64,000 bases of DNA from Phytoactinopolyspora mesophila (GTDB taxonomy: Bacteria > Actinomycetota > Actinomycetes > Jiangellales > Jiangellaceae): NCBI RefSeq assembly GCF_010122465.1, contig NZ_WLZY01000003.1, positions 372,001 to 436,000 of the forward strand, in the 5' to 3' direction. Made by a program: the position numbers and the translations under genes. Shown one piece after another: positions 26,544 to 34,992 of the stretch; position 1 is the stretch's first letter, and every line of letters begins with the position of its first letter. The notes under the pieces are model-generated. The model searched no databases. It was not told the DNA's origin and saw only the letters and a list, made by a program, of their open reading frames with translations.

Positions 26544-27401
26544 TTAAGAGAAGGCGCCGCCACGCTGTTCGAGTAGCGAGTCCAGGGTCCGCTGGATCAC
26601 GTCACGCACATGGTCGGTGAGCTCGAAGACCACCATCGGGTCCTCCGCGGCCCCGTCGCCGTAGCTGTCGGTGGTGATCGGCTCACCGAACTCGATCATC
26701 CACTTGGACGGCAGGGGCACCATGCCCAGTGGCCCCAGCCACGGGAAGGTCGGAGTGATCGGCACATACGGCAGCCGCAACAAGCGGGCAAGGAAATCCG
26801 CGTTCGCGATCATCGGGTAGATCTCCTCGGCTCCGACGATGGAGCACGGGATGATCGGCACGCCGGCTCTCAGCGCCGCGGCCACGAAACCACCGCGCCC
26901 GAACCTCTGCAGCTTGTAGCGCTCCGAGAACGGCTTACCAACACCTTTGAAGCCTTCCGGCCATACACCCACGAGTTCACCGGACGCCAGCAACGCGCCG
27001 ATGTCGTCGTTGCACGCCAAGGTTGATCCACTCTTGCGCGCAAGGTCGGAGACGACGGGCAGCTGAAAGACGAGGGTGGCGGCCAAGGTCCGCAGATGGC
27101 GCCGCGCCGGATGTTCGTCGTGGACCGCCAACTGGGTCATGAGGGAGTCGACCGGGATGGTGCCGGAGTGATTCGCGACGATCAGGGCCGCGCCGTCGGC
27201 CGGCAGGTTGTCGATGCCGCGGACCTCCGTGCGGAACCAGTTGCGATACAGCGGCCGAAGTAGCGGCAACAGCACCGATTCGGTGAGTTCTTCGTCGAAC
27301 CCGAAGGCGTCGACGGTGAAATCTCCCGTCAGCCGCCTCTTGGCGAATGAAAGCAGGCGCTCGAGCCGTTCAGCAGCCATATCACCGATGGTTTCGCTCA
27401 T
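26544..27401 (-). CDS. Lysophospholipid acyltransferase (PlsC-like) family protein
   Basis: A 285-residue glycerolipid acyltransferase-like protein. The acceptor motif is VANHSGTIPVD (His78, Asp85), which is His-x6-Asp rather than the PlsC His-x4-Asp; this NHSG form recurs in an actinobacterial subgroup. The substrate-binding VGVWPEGFKG block and the later GVPIIPCSIVGAEE strand are present. It likely transfers fatty acyl groups at the inner membrane face, acceptor unknown. Four bases separate it from the upstream SDR gene, and the pair is probably one transcription unit, with bS22 and the HTH gene further upstream. Confidence 0.85.
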   Translation of the reverse strand: MSETIGDMAAERLERLLSFAKRRLTGDFTVDAFGFDEELTESVLLPLLRPLYRNWFRTEVRGIDNLPADGAALIVANHSGTIPVDSLMTQLAVHDEHPARRHLRTLAATLVFQLPVVSDLARKSGSTLACNDDIGALLASGELVGVWPEGFKGVGKPFSERYKLQRFGRGGFVAAALRAGVPIIPCSIVGAEEIYPMIANADFLARLLRLPYVPITPTFPWLGPLGMVPLPSKWMIEFGEPITTDSYGDGAAEDPMVVFELTDHVRDVIQRTLDSLLEQRGGAFS

Positions 27402-27405
27402 GCGC

Positions 27406-28431
27406 TCACCTCGTCCCGTCCCGGCCGATCAAGGACTGCAGCACCTGCTCGACTCCGGCGACGCGATCCCGGTCGAGGATGCCGCCGCGCGCACGGGCGT
27501 CGACGAAGGAATCGAACGTCTCGACAGTGCTGTGCCGAGGCGTGAATCCGAGAACGTCGCGCATCCGAGTGGTGTCCACGCCGCGGCCGAACGTCAGGAA
27601 CCGAGTTTGCACGGAATCCATATCCGCGATGCCGGAGCTACGCATCAAGCCGCGGACGAACGGGGTGCCCAGAGTCGGCAACGGCACCGGCACTCGCCCC
27701 GCCCGCCGTAACGCCTGACTCAACACCATGAAGCCGTCGCCTGCGACGTTGAAGATCCCCGGATGCTCCTCGACCGTGGCCAGCCTCAGCACGTCCAGGC
27801 AGTCTTCTTCGTGAACGAGCTGGAAACGAGGGTCCCGGCCGAATACCACGGGCACAACGGGCAACACGAAGTACTCAGACAGCGCCGAGCGGATCCCGGG
27901 GCCGAGCACGTTCGCCAATCGCAAGATGGTGACGCTGACGTCTGGGCGGCGCCGGGAGAAGCCCCGCACGTACCCCTCGACTTCACTTGCGTCCTTCTCG
28001 TAACCGCGCCGTGTGTTGGCACCCTGGGCCATGTCTTCGGCGAACAGAGCGGGCGCAGCGGGATGCGCTCCATAGACGGCGGTAGACGACTTGACGACCA
28101 GCTTTCGCACGGTGTCCGAGCGTTGACATGCAGCCAGCAGCTGCATGGTGCCGATGACGTTGATCTCCTTCTGCGGAGCTCGGCCGCCGGCATCGGAGCG
28201 AGTGGCGAGGATGTTCATGTGGACGACGACGTCGGGACCGCACCGGGCGATGACCCGATTGATGGCCGACGTGGTGATATCCGCCTCGACGAACTCCGCG
28301 GCGCCGATGTCTTCCTTGGGAGGCATGACATCGACGCCGATCACCCGGATACCGGGTTCCTTGGACAGCAGATGTGCCAGCTGGGCACCCAAGTACCGGG
28401 CGACCCCGACGACCATCACGATCCCGGACAC
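27406..28431 (-). CDS. NAD-dependent epimerase/dehydratase (extended SDR)
   Basis: A 341-residue extended short-chain dehydrogenase. The dinucleotide loop is VVGVARYLGAQLA at residues 7-19, the acidic residue that selects NAD is in VIGVDVMP, and VKSSTAVYG plus YEKDASE form the active-site region, where YxxxK is replaced by Tyr-Glu-Lys spacing. NVAGDGFMVLSQALRRAG is the usual C-terminal pattern. The reaction is unknown; close linkage to the acyltransferase suggests a joint role in lipid or envelope chemistry, which is inference only. Confidence 0.85.
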   Translation of the reverse strand: MSGIVMVVGVARYLGAQLAHLLSKEPGIRVIGVDVMPPKEDIGAAEFVEADITTSAINRVIARCGPDVVVHMNILATRSDAGGRAPQKEINVIGTMQLLAACQRSDTVRKLVVKSSTAVYGAHPAAPALFAEDMAQGANTRRGYEKDASEVEGYVRGFSRRRPDVSVTILRLANVLGPGIRSALSEYFVLPVVPVVFGRDPRFQLVHEEDCLDVLRLATVEEHPGIFNVAGDGFMVLSQALRRAGRVPVPLPTLGTPFVRGLMRSSGIADMDSVQTRFLTFGRGVDTTRMRDVLGFTPRHSTVETFDSFVDARARGGILDRDRVAGVEQVLQSLIGRDGTR

Positions 28432-28544
28432 CGCTGGCCCTACCTTCCCCTGCGATTGCGGTCAGCGTATAGCGCGCATGTCATGCCGCGACACTGCTCC
28501 CAGGCTCCGCCGTTGGTCGTCCGTGCAACCTTCGATGTGCTGCG

Positions 28545-28646
28545 CTACTTGCCTTGGCGACGACGCTGCACTCGAGTTCGGCGCAGCAGCTTCCGATGCT
28601 TCTTCTTCGCCATGCGCTTACGGCGTTTCTTGACCACAGAGCCCAC
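28545..28646 (-). CDS. Small ribosomal protein bS22 (AURKAIP1/COX24 domain)
   Basis: A 33-residue, extremely basic protein starting [19 protein letters not shown] and ending RVQRRRQGK. It matches the actinobacterial AURKAIP1/COX24-domain peptide found in mycobacterial 30S subunits and named bS22. The GTG start has GAGGG upstream. It is easily missed by length cut-offs. It lies between the SDR gene and a BldC-like HTH gene, an arrangement I recall in other actinomycetes. Confidence 0.92.
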   Translation of the reverse strand: MGSVVKKRRKRMAKKKHRKLLRRTRVQRRRQGK

Positions 28647-28800
28647 AGGGCACCCTCACTAGATTCGGACTGACACGACTGGTTTGCCCGCCGACACTAC
28701 CCGATCACGGGCATCCTGCACCGAGTCAGCGTGCGATCACCACACAGGGTACCCGCATGCCATCCAAACCGTGTCACGCGAGGGGTCGTCAGGAAGGTGG

Positions 28801-29031
28801 TCAGCCCGCCTCCATGCCCTGAACGTAGGACTTGTCCAAGTACTCATGTACGGCGCTCTCGGGTATCCGGAATGACCTGCCTACCTGCACGGCCGGCAGC
28901 GTGCCAGCATGCACGAGCCGATAGACCGTCATCTTGGACACCCGCATGGCGGTCGCGACCTCGGCAACCGTCAGGAACCGCACCTCGCCCAGGGGCTGTC
29001 CTTGGGGCGCTTCCGGTCCGCTCGTCGTCAT
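28801..29031 (-). CDS. BldC-like/excisionase-family HTH DNA-binding protein
   Basis: A 76-residue protein with a MerR/excisionase-type winged helix: FLTVAEVATAMRVSKMTVYR, then LVHAGTLPAVQVGRSFRIPE and a short helix. It is related to BldC but with different specificity residues. With no recombinase nearby, a chromosomal regulatory role is more likely than excision. Upstream, 29138-29180 is an unusually AT-rich stretch that probably contains its promoter. The gene precedes bS22 on the same strand by about 155 bases. Confidence 0.85.
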   Translation of the reverse strand: MTTSGPEAPQGQPLGEVRFLTVAEVATAMRVSKMTVYRLVHAGTLPAVQVGRSFRIPESAVHEYLDKSYVQGMEAG

Positions 29032-29206
29032 CGCTCCTCCACCACAGTGCCGGCGGCGCGTCTCTCGCGCATCGTCCTCGGCAGCGTGTTACCTGATCGT
29101 AGTGGCTGATGTGACGGATGGGAAAGGGGAGTAGCCAAACTGATCTTTTTCTTATTACAAGCGATACAAAACCCTAGGCGCTCCGCCACGGACGCCGGCC
29201 GCGGGC

Positions 29207-30397
29207 TCACATCATCGGATCCAGGCCGTGCAGGGGGAACACTGCCGATCTAGTGGCAAGTATTGCCTGGTCAAGCCAGTCCGCGGGATCGTAGCCATCC
29301 TCCCAGTCACTGAAGTCACCGCGTGCACCGTCGGTCATCCGGCGAGGAGCGACACCATAATCGCTGGTACGTACGAACTCCCGCCAACTCTCGGGGACCA
29401 GGGCTTCCGGTTCGATCGGCGCGCCCGCCGCGATGGCGAGCAGATGTGTCCAAGCCCTGGGCACGACGTCGACCAGGGCGTACCCGCCGCCGCCGGTGGC
29501 CAGCCACCGCTTTCCACACAGCTCGTGCGCCAGTGCTCGCAACGCCAGGTACGACGCCCGCTGCCCGTCGACAGTCAGCGTCAGATGCGCGAGTGGATCC
29601 TCAGCGTGGCTGTCGCAGCCGTGTTGAGACACCAGGACCTGCGGCTTCCATGTGCGCAGGATCGGCGGGACGACGGCATGGAACGCGCGCAGCCACCCGG
29701 TGTCGCCCGTGCCGGGAGGCAGTGCCACGTTGACGGCCGTGCCCTGGGCGTCAGGCCCACCGACCTCGTCAGGAAAGCCGGTTCCAGGAAAGAGCGTCCG
29801 CGGCGTTTCGTGCAGGCTGATCGTCAGCACCCGGGGATCGTTGTAGAAAATCGCCTGGACACCGTCGCCATGATGCACGTCGACGTCGACATAGGCCACT
29901 CGTTCCGCGCCGGCGTCGAGCATCGCCTGAATGCCTACCGCGACGTCGTTGTAGACACAGAAACCGGAGGCCGCATCCGCCATCGCGTGGTGCAGGCCGC
30001 CGGTGAAGTTCACCCCGTGGGTGACGCTACGGCCCCAGACCGCGCGCGCCGCGGCCACGGTTCCACCGACGATCAAAGCGCTCACCTCGTGCATACCTGC
30101 GAAGCACGGGACGTCGTCGGTACCGAGACCGTGCGCGACATCAGCCTGCATCGGGTCGGCCCCGGCCGACCGCACCGCGTCGATGAACTCCGGAGTGTGC
30201 ACAGTCGCCAGCAGCTCGTCGTCGGCCATCTCGGGGGCGATGACCTCGACACCACGTCGATCGAGGACGCCCATGTCTCGGGCGAGCCGGAACGTCAAGG
30301 CCAGCCGCAGTGGATTCATCGGATGGCCGGGCCCGAAGTCATATCGGGTCAGCGCGTCGTCCCATGCCACATGCAGGGTGGTGCCGGCGTCATCCAT
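29207..30397 (-). CDS. acuC: Acetoin utilization protein AcuC (class I histone deacetylase fold)
   Basis: A 396-residue arginase/deacetylase-fold enzyme. The catalytic histidines are in FTGGLHHAMADAASGFC (His136, His137), zinc ligands are Asp173 and His175 in DVDVHHGDGV and Asp262 in QHGCDSH, and the late GGGGYALVDVVPRAW loop holds the usual Gly-Tyr. In Bacillus, AcuC deacetylates and activates acetyl-CoA synthetase; an acs gene is in this window at 58797, though not linked. No acuA or acuB homologue is adjacent. Confidence 0.9.
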   Translation of the reverse strand: MDDAGTTLHVAWDDALTRYDFGPGHPMNPLRLALTFRLARDMGVLDRRGVEVIAPEMADDELLATVHTPEFIDAVRSAGADPMQADVAHGLGTDDVPCFAGMHEVSALIVGGTVAAARAVWGRSVTHGVNFTGGLHHAMADAASGFCVYNDVAVGIQAMLDAGAERVAYVDVDVHHGDGVQAIFYNDPRVLTISLHETPRTLFPGTGFPDEVGGPDAQGTAVNVALPPGTGDTGWLRAFHAVVPPILRTWKPQVLVSQHGCDSHAEDPLAHLTLTVDGQRASYLALRALAHELCGKRWLATGGGGYALVDVVPRAWTHLLAIAAGAPIEPEALVPESWREFVRTSDYGVAPRRMTDGARGDFSDWEDGYDPADWLDQAILATRSAVFPLHGLDPMM

Positions 30398-30453
30398 AGA
30401 CCACGACCCTAATGCCCTTCACTGGGCACTCAGCGCCCCAGTGCCGGGGACCT

Positions 30454-31257
30454 TCAGACCTGGCCGGAGGACAATGCCCTCGAGCGATCGCGGGCCGCCT
30501 CGATGGCACCGAGGAAATCAGCGCGGACGCGGCCCTCCTCCAACAACCTGAGCGCCGCCGCCGTGGTGCCGCCGGGCGAGGTGACACCCTCTCGCAACAC
30601 GGTTGGATGTTCGCCGGTCTCGCGCAGCAGCTTGGCCGACCCGACCAGCGTCTGCACGACCAGCTCAGTGGCGGTGACCCGGGGCAACCCCATGTGTACC
30701 CCAGCCTCGATCATCGCTTCAACCACATAGAACACGTAGGCGGGCCCGGAGCCGGAAATGGCTGTGACGACGTCGAGCTGCTTCTCCGGGACACGGATGA
30801 CCTTGCCGGTGGGCTTGAGCAGTGCCTCCGCCTCACGCAAGTGGGCGTCGTCGCAATGCGACCCCGGAGAGATCGCCGCCATTCCCTCGTCCACCAACGC
30901 TGGCGTGTTCGGCATGACGCGGACGACGGCGGTACCGGCCGGCAGCCGCGACTCGATGAACGCGGTGGTGATGCCCGCCGCCAGGCTCACGATCAGCTGC
31001 CCCGGCCGCACAGAGGTAGCGACCTCGTCCAGCAAGCTACCCATGTCTTGCGGTTTGACGACGATCACGACCGTTTCAGCACGCTTGACGGCCGCCGGAT
31101 TGTCTACTGCTTCGACCCCGTACCGGTCGGTCAGTTCCCTGACCCGCTCCGGCCTGCGTTCGGTGACCAGCAGCTCATCAACCCGTTTGCCGGCTCGGAC
31201 CAAGCCGGAGAGAAGGGCTTCACCCATCACCCCGGCCCCGAGGATCGCGACTGTCAT
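30454..31257 (-). CDS. proC: Pyrroline-5-carboxylate reductase ProC
   Basis: A 267-residue enzyme reducing 1-pyrroline-5-carboxylate to proline with NAD(P)H. The Rossmann loop ILGAGVMGEALLSG starts at residue 5; VVIVVKPQDM and RVMPNTPALVDEGM form the nucleotide and substrate sites; the C-terminal signature AISGSGPAYVFYVVEAM and TSPGGTTAAALRLLE are intact. Its ATG overlaps the stop of the proline dehydrogenase gene by four bases, so the synthetic and degradative enzymes are translationally coupled. Confidence 0.94.
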   Translation of the reverse strand: MTVAILGAGVMGEALLSGLVRAGKRVDELLVTERRPERVRELTDRYGVEAVDNPAAVKRAETVVIVVKPQDMGSLLDEVATSVRPGQLIVSLAAGITTAFIESRLPAGTAVVRVMPNTPALVDEGMAAISPGSHCDDAHLREAEALLKPTGKVIRVPEKQLDVVTAISGSGPAYVFYVVEAMIEAGVHMGLPRVTATELVVQTLVGSAKLLRETGEHPTVLREGVTSPGGTTAAALRLLEEGRVRADFLGAIEAARDRSRALSSGQV

Positions 31258-32195
31258 CGTTTACTCGCCACCGATCGCAGGAATAGGAACATGTTCGCCG
31301 GCCGTTCGGCCAGACGCCGGACCAGGTACCCGTACCAGTCTTCACCGTAAGGCACATACACCCGCATACGCTCGCCTGCGCGCACCAACCGCCTCTGCTC
31401 TTCGGGCCGGACACCGTAGAGCATCTGATACTCGTAGCTACGCTGTTCCCTTCTGAACTTCGCCGCCAGCGATCCGGTGATCTCGACCAGCCGCGGATCG
31501 TGGGTAGCCAGCATCGGATACCCGGGGCCACCGAGCAGGATCTTCGCGCACCGCACATATGCGCGGTCGACGTCGTGCGGATCGAGGTAGGCGACGCTGG
31601 CGGGCTCGTTGTACGCGCCTTTGCACAACCGGACCCGGGAGCCCTCATAGGCGAGATCCCGGCAGTCTGCTTCCGTGCGCCGCAGATATGCCTGCAGCAC
31701 CGCGCCGGTCTCAGGAAAATCTAAGCGAAGTTGCTGGAGGATGCCCAACGTGGAATCGGTTGTGGTGTGGTCTTCCATGTCGAGGGTGACGGTGGTGCCC
31801 GCATTACGCGCCGCCTGGCACACCCGCCGCGCGTTGTCGAGCGCGATCTTGGCACCGTCGCCGGGCAATGCCTGCCCCACCGCGGAGAGCTTGATCGAAA
31901 CTTCTACGTCCGAGGCCAGGCCGGCTTGATTCACCGCGTTGAGCAGCGAGATGTAGGCGTCGGCCACCTGTTTGGCCTGGTCCCGGTCATGGGTGTCCTC
32001 GCCGAGCAGGTCGATGGTGACGGTCAGATCGTCGGCGACGAGTTCGTCCGCCGCTCGGATCGCGTCACCCTCCTTGGTACCGGCGACATAGCGCGAGACG
32101 AGACGCCGCGTGACCGGCACCTGCTCAACCGCGCCTCTGAGGCGCGAACTCCGGGCTGCCTTCAACAACAGCGACCGAAACAAGGATCCTGGCAA
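31254..32195 (-). CDS. Proline dehydrogenase (PRODH)
   Basis: A 313-residue monofunctional FAD-dependent proline dehydrogenase oxidising proline to pyrroline-5-carboxylate. The beta8-alpha8 barrel motifs are visible: VSIKLSAVGQ, TLDMEDHTTTD, QAYLRRTEAD, RLCKGAYNEP with the flavin-site lysine, and the Arg pair region YEYQMLYGVRPEEQRRL. No P5C dehydrogenase domain is attached. The TTG at 32195 was chosen because GGAAGGGG lies about eight bases upstream and no earlier ATG or GTG fits. It is directly coupled to proC. Confidence 0.93.
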   Translation of the reverse strand: MPGSLFRSLLLKAARSSRLRGAVEQVPVTRRLVSRYVAGTKEGDAIRAADELVADDLTVTIDLLGEDTHDRDQAKQVADAYISLLNAVNQAGLASDVEVSIKLSAVGQALPGDGAKIALDNARRVCQAARNAGTTVTLDMEDHTTTDSTLGILQQLRLDFPETGAVLQAYLRRTEADCRDLAYEGSRVRLCKGAYNEPASVAYLDPHDVDRAYVRCAKILLGGPGYPMLATHDPRLVEITGSLAAKFRREQRSYEYQMLYGVRPEEQRRLVRAGERMRVYVPYGEDWYGYLVRRLAERPANMFLFLRSVASKR

Positions 32196-32300
32196 CGCCG
32201 CCGCCCCTTCCGTTCGTTCGAAGCCCCCGCTGGGGACGAGGACAGGCTACGGCACAACGTCTGTGTGCCGCCCGCCGACGGGTGGACCACCGGTGGCGAG

Positions 32301-32870
32301 CTAGTGCCCGACGCCGTCCAAGCCGAGTGCGCCGCGGGCCGCTTCGAGGACAAGGGGCCGGAGTTCGTCACTCGGCACCTCCGACATGGTGAGGATCGCC
32401 ATCACAGCGCCCAGCGCCGCCAGGGTGCGAACCTGCTCCGGCAACGACAGATCCCCTTGCGACAACAGAGTCATCAACTGGCGGTCGTGGCGCTGCAGCC
32501 GTGGAACCATCCGGGAATTGCTCGCACCGACGATGTCGCTGACGATATAGCCGGTGAGCTCGCGATATTTGAGAACGAGGTCCAGATAGCGCTCGATGAG
32601 GCCCAGACGCCCCTCGACGCTGTCGAGCACGATCCGGGAAGCGTCGGCCAGAATCTTCTCTTCTTCGTCGGCGATCGGCCGCAGCAAATCATCGAGGATG
32701 TCGACCTTACTGCGGTAGTGGTAGTAGACGGCAGCCTTCGTGATCCCGAGGACTTCGGCGATCTCGCGCAGAGAAGTCTTCTCGTAACCATTGCGGCTGA
32801 AGAGGTCCAGCGCCACCTCACGGATACGGCTAGCGGTATCCGGGGCAACATCTTTCGCCTCATCGCCCAT
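32301..32870 (-). CDS. TetR-family transcriptional regulator
   Basis: A 189-residue regulator with an N-terminal HTH (TSLREIAEVLGITKAAVYYH and following residues, about 30-53) and an all-helical ligand domain of unknown specificity. The ATG at 32870 has GAGGG a few bases upstream; a longer frame runs through the divergent promoter region and was rejected. It is divergent from the PAP2 gene, and a perfect 8-base-arm palindrome lies between them, so it may control itself and the PAP2 gene. Confidence 0.9.
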   Translation of the reverse strand: MGDEAKDVAPDTASRIREVALDLFSRNGYEKTSLREIAEVLGITKAAVYYHYRSKVDILDDLLRPIADEEEKILADASRIVLDSVEGRLGLIERYLDLVLKYRELTGYIVSDIVGASNSRMVPRLQRHDRQLMTLLSQGDLSLPEQVRTLAALGAVMAILTMSEVPSDELRPLVLEAARGALGLDGVGH

Positions 32871-32963
32871 CTGCACCCTCACTTTGTGGCCTGTGGTCGG
32901 AATCACGAAACAATCCCGAGATCTAGGCGGAAATGAACCGGCGAACAGTACTAGTATCAACCT

Positions 32964-32983
32964 TACTTGCCGGCTGGCAAGTA
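32964..32983. promoter_or_regulatory. Candidate TetR operator between regulator and PAP2 genes
   Basis: TACTTGCC, four bases, GGCAAGTA: perfect 8-base inverted arms, 94 bases upstream of the TetR start and 30 bases upstream of the PAP2 start. A neighbouring AGTACTAGTAT stretch may be part of the same promoter. Confidence 0.55.
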
Positions 32984-33012
32984 CGCGAACCAAAGTGGGA
33001 GGTCCGGATGTC

Positions 33013-33897
33013 ATGGGAGCCCGGGTACTCGATCATGTAAGCCGGGCAGCTCGGAGTCCACGAGCACAGCGCGGAGTCCGTGAAGTTGTGCTGATTCTCA
33101 CTGCTGCCTTGCTTTATTCACTGGTCAGAGGGCTTACGGACGACCGCGTCGACGTCGCCTTCGAGAACGCTGAACGCGTTATGTCCTTCCAGGACTCGCT
33201 CGGATTCTTCATCGAACCCGACCTTCAGGACCGGATCGTCGGCAACGACGCCGCCATCAACGTGATCAATGCCATCTACATCGGTGGCTACTGGCCGGTG
33301 CTCGTCGGCACGTTGCTATGGCTGCTGATCCGCCACCCGGCCCGTTATCCCCTGTTCCGCAACGCGCTGCTGGCCTCCGGCGCCATCACCCTGGTGATCT
33401 TCGCGTTGTTCCCGCTGGCTCCGCCGAGGTTCCTTCCCGAGCATGGTTTCACCGACACCGTGTCGCAGAACTCCGAAGCGTACCGGGACTTCAACGCTTC
33501 CCCCTTGGTGAACGAGTACGCCGCGATGCCGAGCCTGCACTTCGGCTGGATCCTGCTGCTCGCGATCGCGTGGATCATCGTCGGGCGCAACACGCTGGCC
33601 CGGATAGCCGGTGTGCTCATGCCCACGTTCATGTTCATAGCGATCGTCCTGACCGGAAACCACTACATCCTCGACGGAATCGTGGGCGGGGCCGTTGTGC
33701 TGGCCGGCCTCGCGATCGCTGCCGCGATCGAGCACCGAAAAGAAGGCCGGGAGCCGACCGACCACAGCGACGTTCCTCGCGACCGCATACGGGATCACAA
33801 TGGCGACGGTTCCAACGACCACGAGCCTGCCCCGATCGACCAGGGCGCCGCCGGCCCCCAAGCGGACCGACGTGAGAAGGTCACACTCAAGCCCTGA
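33013..33897 (+). CDS. PAP2-superfamily membrane phosphatase/phosphotransferase
   Basis: A 294-residue six-helix membrane protein. The catalytic segments of the inositol-phosphotransferase-like PAP2 group are YAAMPSLHFGWILLL (His176) and LTGNHYILDGIVGG (His217, Asp221). An Arg-containing loop (FPLAPPRFLPEHGF) precedes them. Members act on lipid phosphates or transfer head groups; substrate is unknown. A charged C-terminal tail of about 60 residues follows the last helix. The ATG at 33013 was chosen because GGGAGG is ten bases upstream; upstream in-frame sequence overlaps the TetR gene. Confidence 0.87.
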   Translation: MGARVLDHVSRAARSPRAQRGVREVVLILTAALLYSLVRGLTDDRVDVAFENAERVMSFQDSLGFFIEPDLQDRIVGNDAAINVINAIYIGGYWPVLVGTLLWLLIRHPARYPLFRNALLASGAITLVIFALFPLAPPRFLPEHGFTDTVSQNSEAYRDFNASPLVNEYAAMPSLHFGWILLLAIAWIIVGRNTLARIAGVLMPTFMFIAIVLTGNHYILDGIVGGAVVLAGLAIAAAIEHRKEGREPTDHSDVPRDRIRDHNGDGSNDHEPAPIDQGAAGPQADRREKVTLKP

Positions 33898-33999
33898 CCG
33901 AACGGCGTACGGCCGCGGAGCGGGGCCGCGCCGCGGCCAGGATGTCGGCACGGCCATTGGTCCCGCCGGGCCGACGACCGCGCTTGCGGTCACCACCGG

Positions 34000-34860
34000 T
34001 CACGGCTGAATCCTGCGGGCCACCTGCTCCGCCGTACCGTCGGCGCCGACGGCGAACGCCGTCTCGACCGCGGCAGCAAGATTCAATCGGGTGAAGGCCA
34101 GCGCCTCGTCGAGATCAGCCTCGCGCTCGGCCACGCTACGCGCCCGCCGGGTAGTGATCTCCAGGATCACCGCTCCGGACCATTCCTTCAGCGCGAGCCA
34201 TTCGAGCAGCGCGGCACATGGCTGGCTGCCGCGGCCGGGCACCAGGTGCTCGTCTCGTGCCGAGGAGGTTCCGTCGGTCATGTGGACGTGCACCAGCCGG
34301 TCGCCCATCTCCTTGGCCATCGCCAGCGAATCACCCCCGGCCACCGCGGCATGGGAGAGGTCGAGGGTGATGTGCTCGTACGGGCCCTGGGTGGGGTCCC
34401 AATGCGGCGTGTACGCGGCCATTTCCCGACCAGCGGCGCGCCACGGGTACATGTTCTCGACGGCGATGACGACCCCACTCTCGGCCTCCAGCTCGGCGAT
34501 GCGCTCGGCGAAGCCGCGGGCATACTCACGCTGCCACCTAAACGGCGGATGAACGACGACGGTCGAGGCCTCCAGCTCCTGAGCCGCCTCGACGGACCGG
34601 GTCAAACGGATCCACGGGTCCGGGGACCAGACACGCTGGGTGATCAGGAGGCACGGAGCATGCACGGACAGCACCGGCATGCTGAATTGCTTAGACAGCC
34701 GGGCGATCTCGCCGATGTCCTGGCTGACGGGATCGGTCCAGACCATGAGCTCCACACCGTCGTATCCGAGCGACGCCGCCATCTGGAACGCCGCAGCGGT
34801 ACCTTGCGGGTATACCGACGTCGTCGAGAGCCCGATCGGCGCATCGGGCACTCGCAACAT
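34000..34860 (-). CDS. Sugar phosphate isomerase/epimerase (xylose-isomerase-like TIM barrel)
   Basis: A 286-residue AP-endonuclease-2/xylose-isomerase-like barrel. Metal-ligand segments are [47 protein letters not shown] and [10 protein letters not shown]. The sequence matches an actinomycete-conserved family of unknown substrate. The start at [18 protein letters not shown] agrees with remembered homologue N-termini; an upstream TTG at 34983 would add 41 residues. The ribosome binding site does not decide between them. Confidence 0.82.
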   Translation of the reverse strand: MLRVPDAPIGLSTTSVYPQGTAAAFQMAASLGYDGVELMVWTDPVSQDIGEIARLSKQFSMPVLSVHAPCLLITQRVWSPDPWIRLTRSVEAAQELEASTVVVHPPFRWQREYARGFAERIAELEAESGVVIAVENMYPWRAAGREMAAYTPHWDPTQGPYEHITLDLSHAAVAGGDSLAMAKEMGDRLVHVHMTDGTSSARDEHLVPGRGSQPCAALLEWLALKEWSGAVILEITTRRARSVAEREADLDEALAFTRLNLAAAVETAFAVGADGTAEQVARRIQP

Positions 34861-34992
34861 CCCTTGTGCGCTCTGCCGCAGCTCTGACACATCCTCAAGC
34901 GTAGGAGGTTCGTGGGCGAAGACCGACGTTCGGCTCACAAACGCGGCTCGGTCCGGGTCATACGACACTGGGCGCAGCGACAACTGCCGTCG

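Noticed and set aside
28801-29031. Excisionase gene of an integrated element
   Set aside because: No integrase, attachment repeats or phage genes nearby; its BldC-like neighbourhood with bS22 looks chromosomal.
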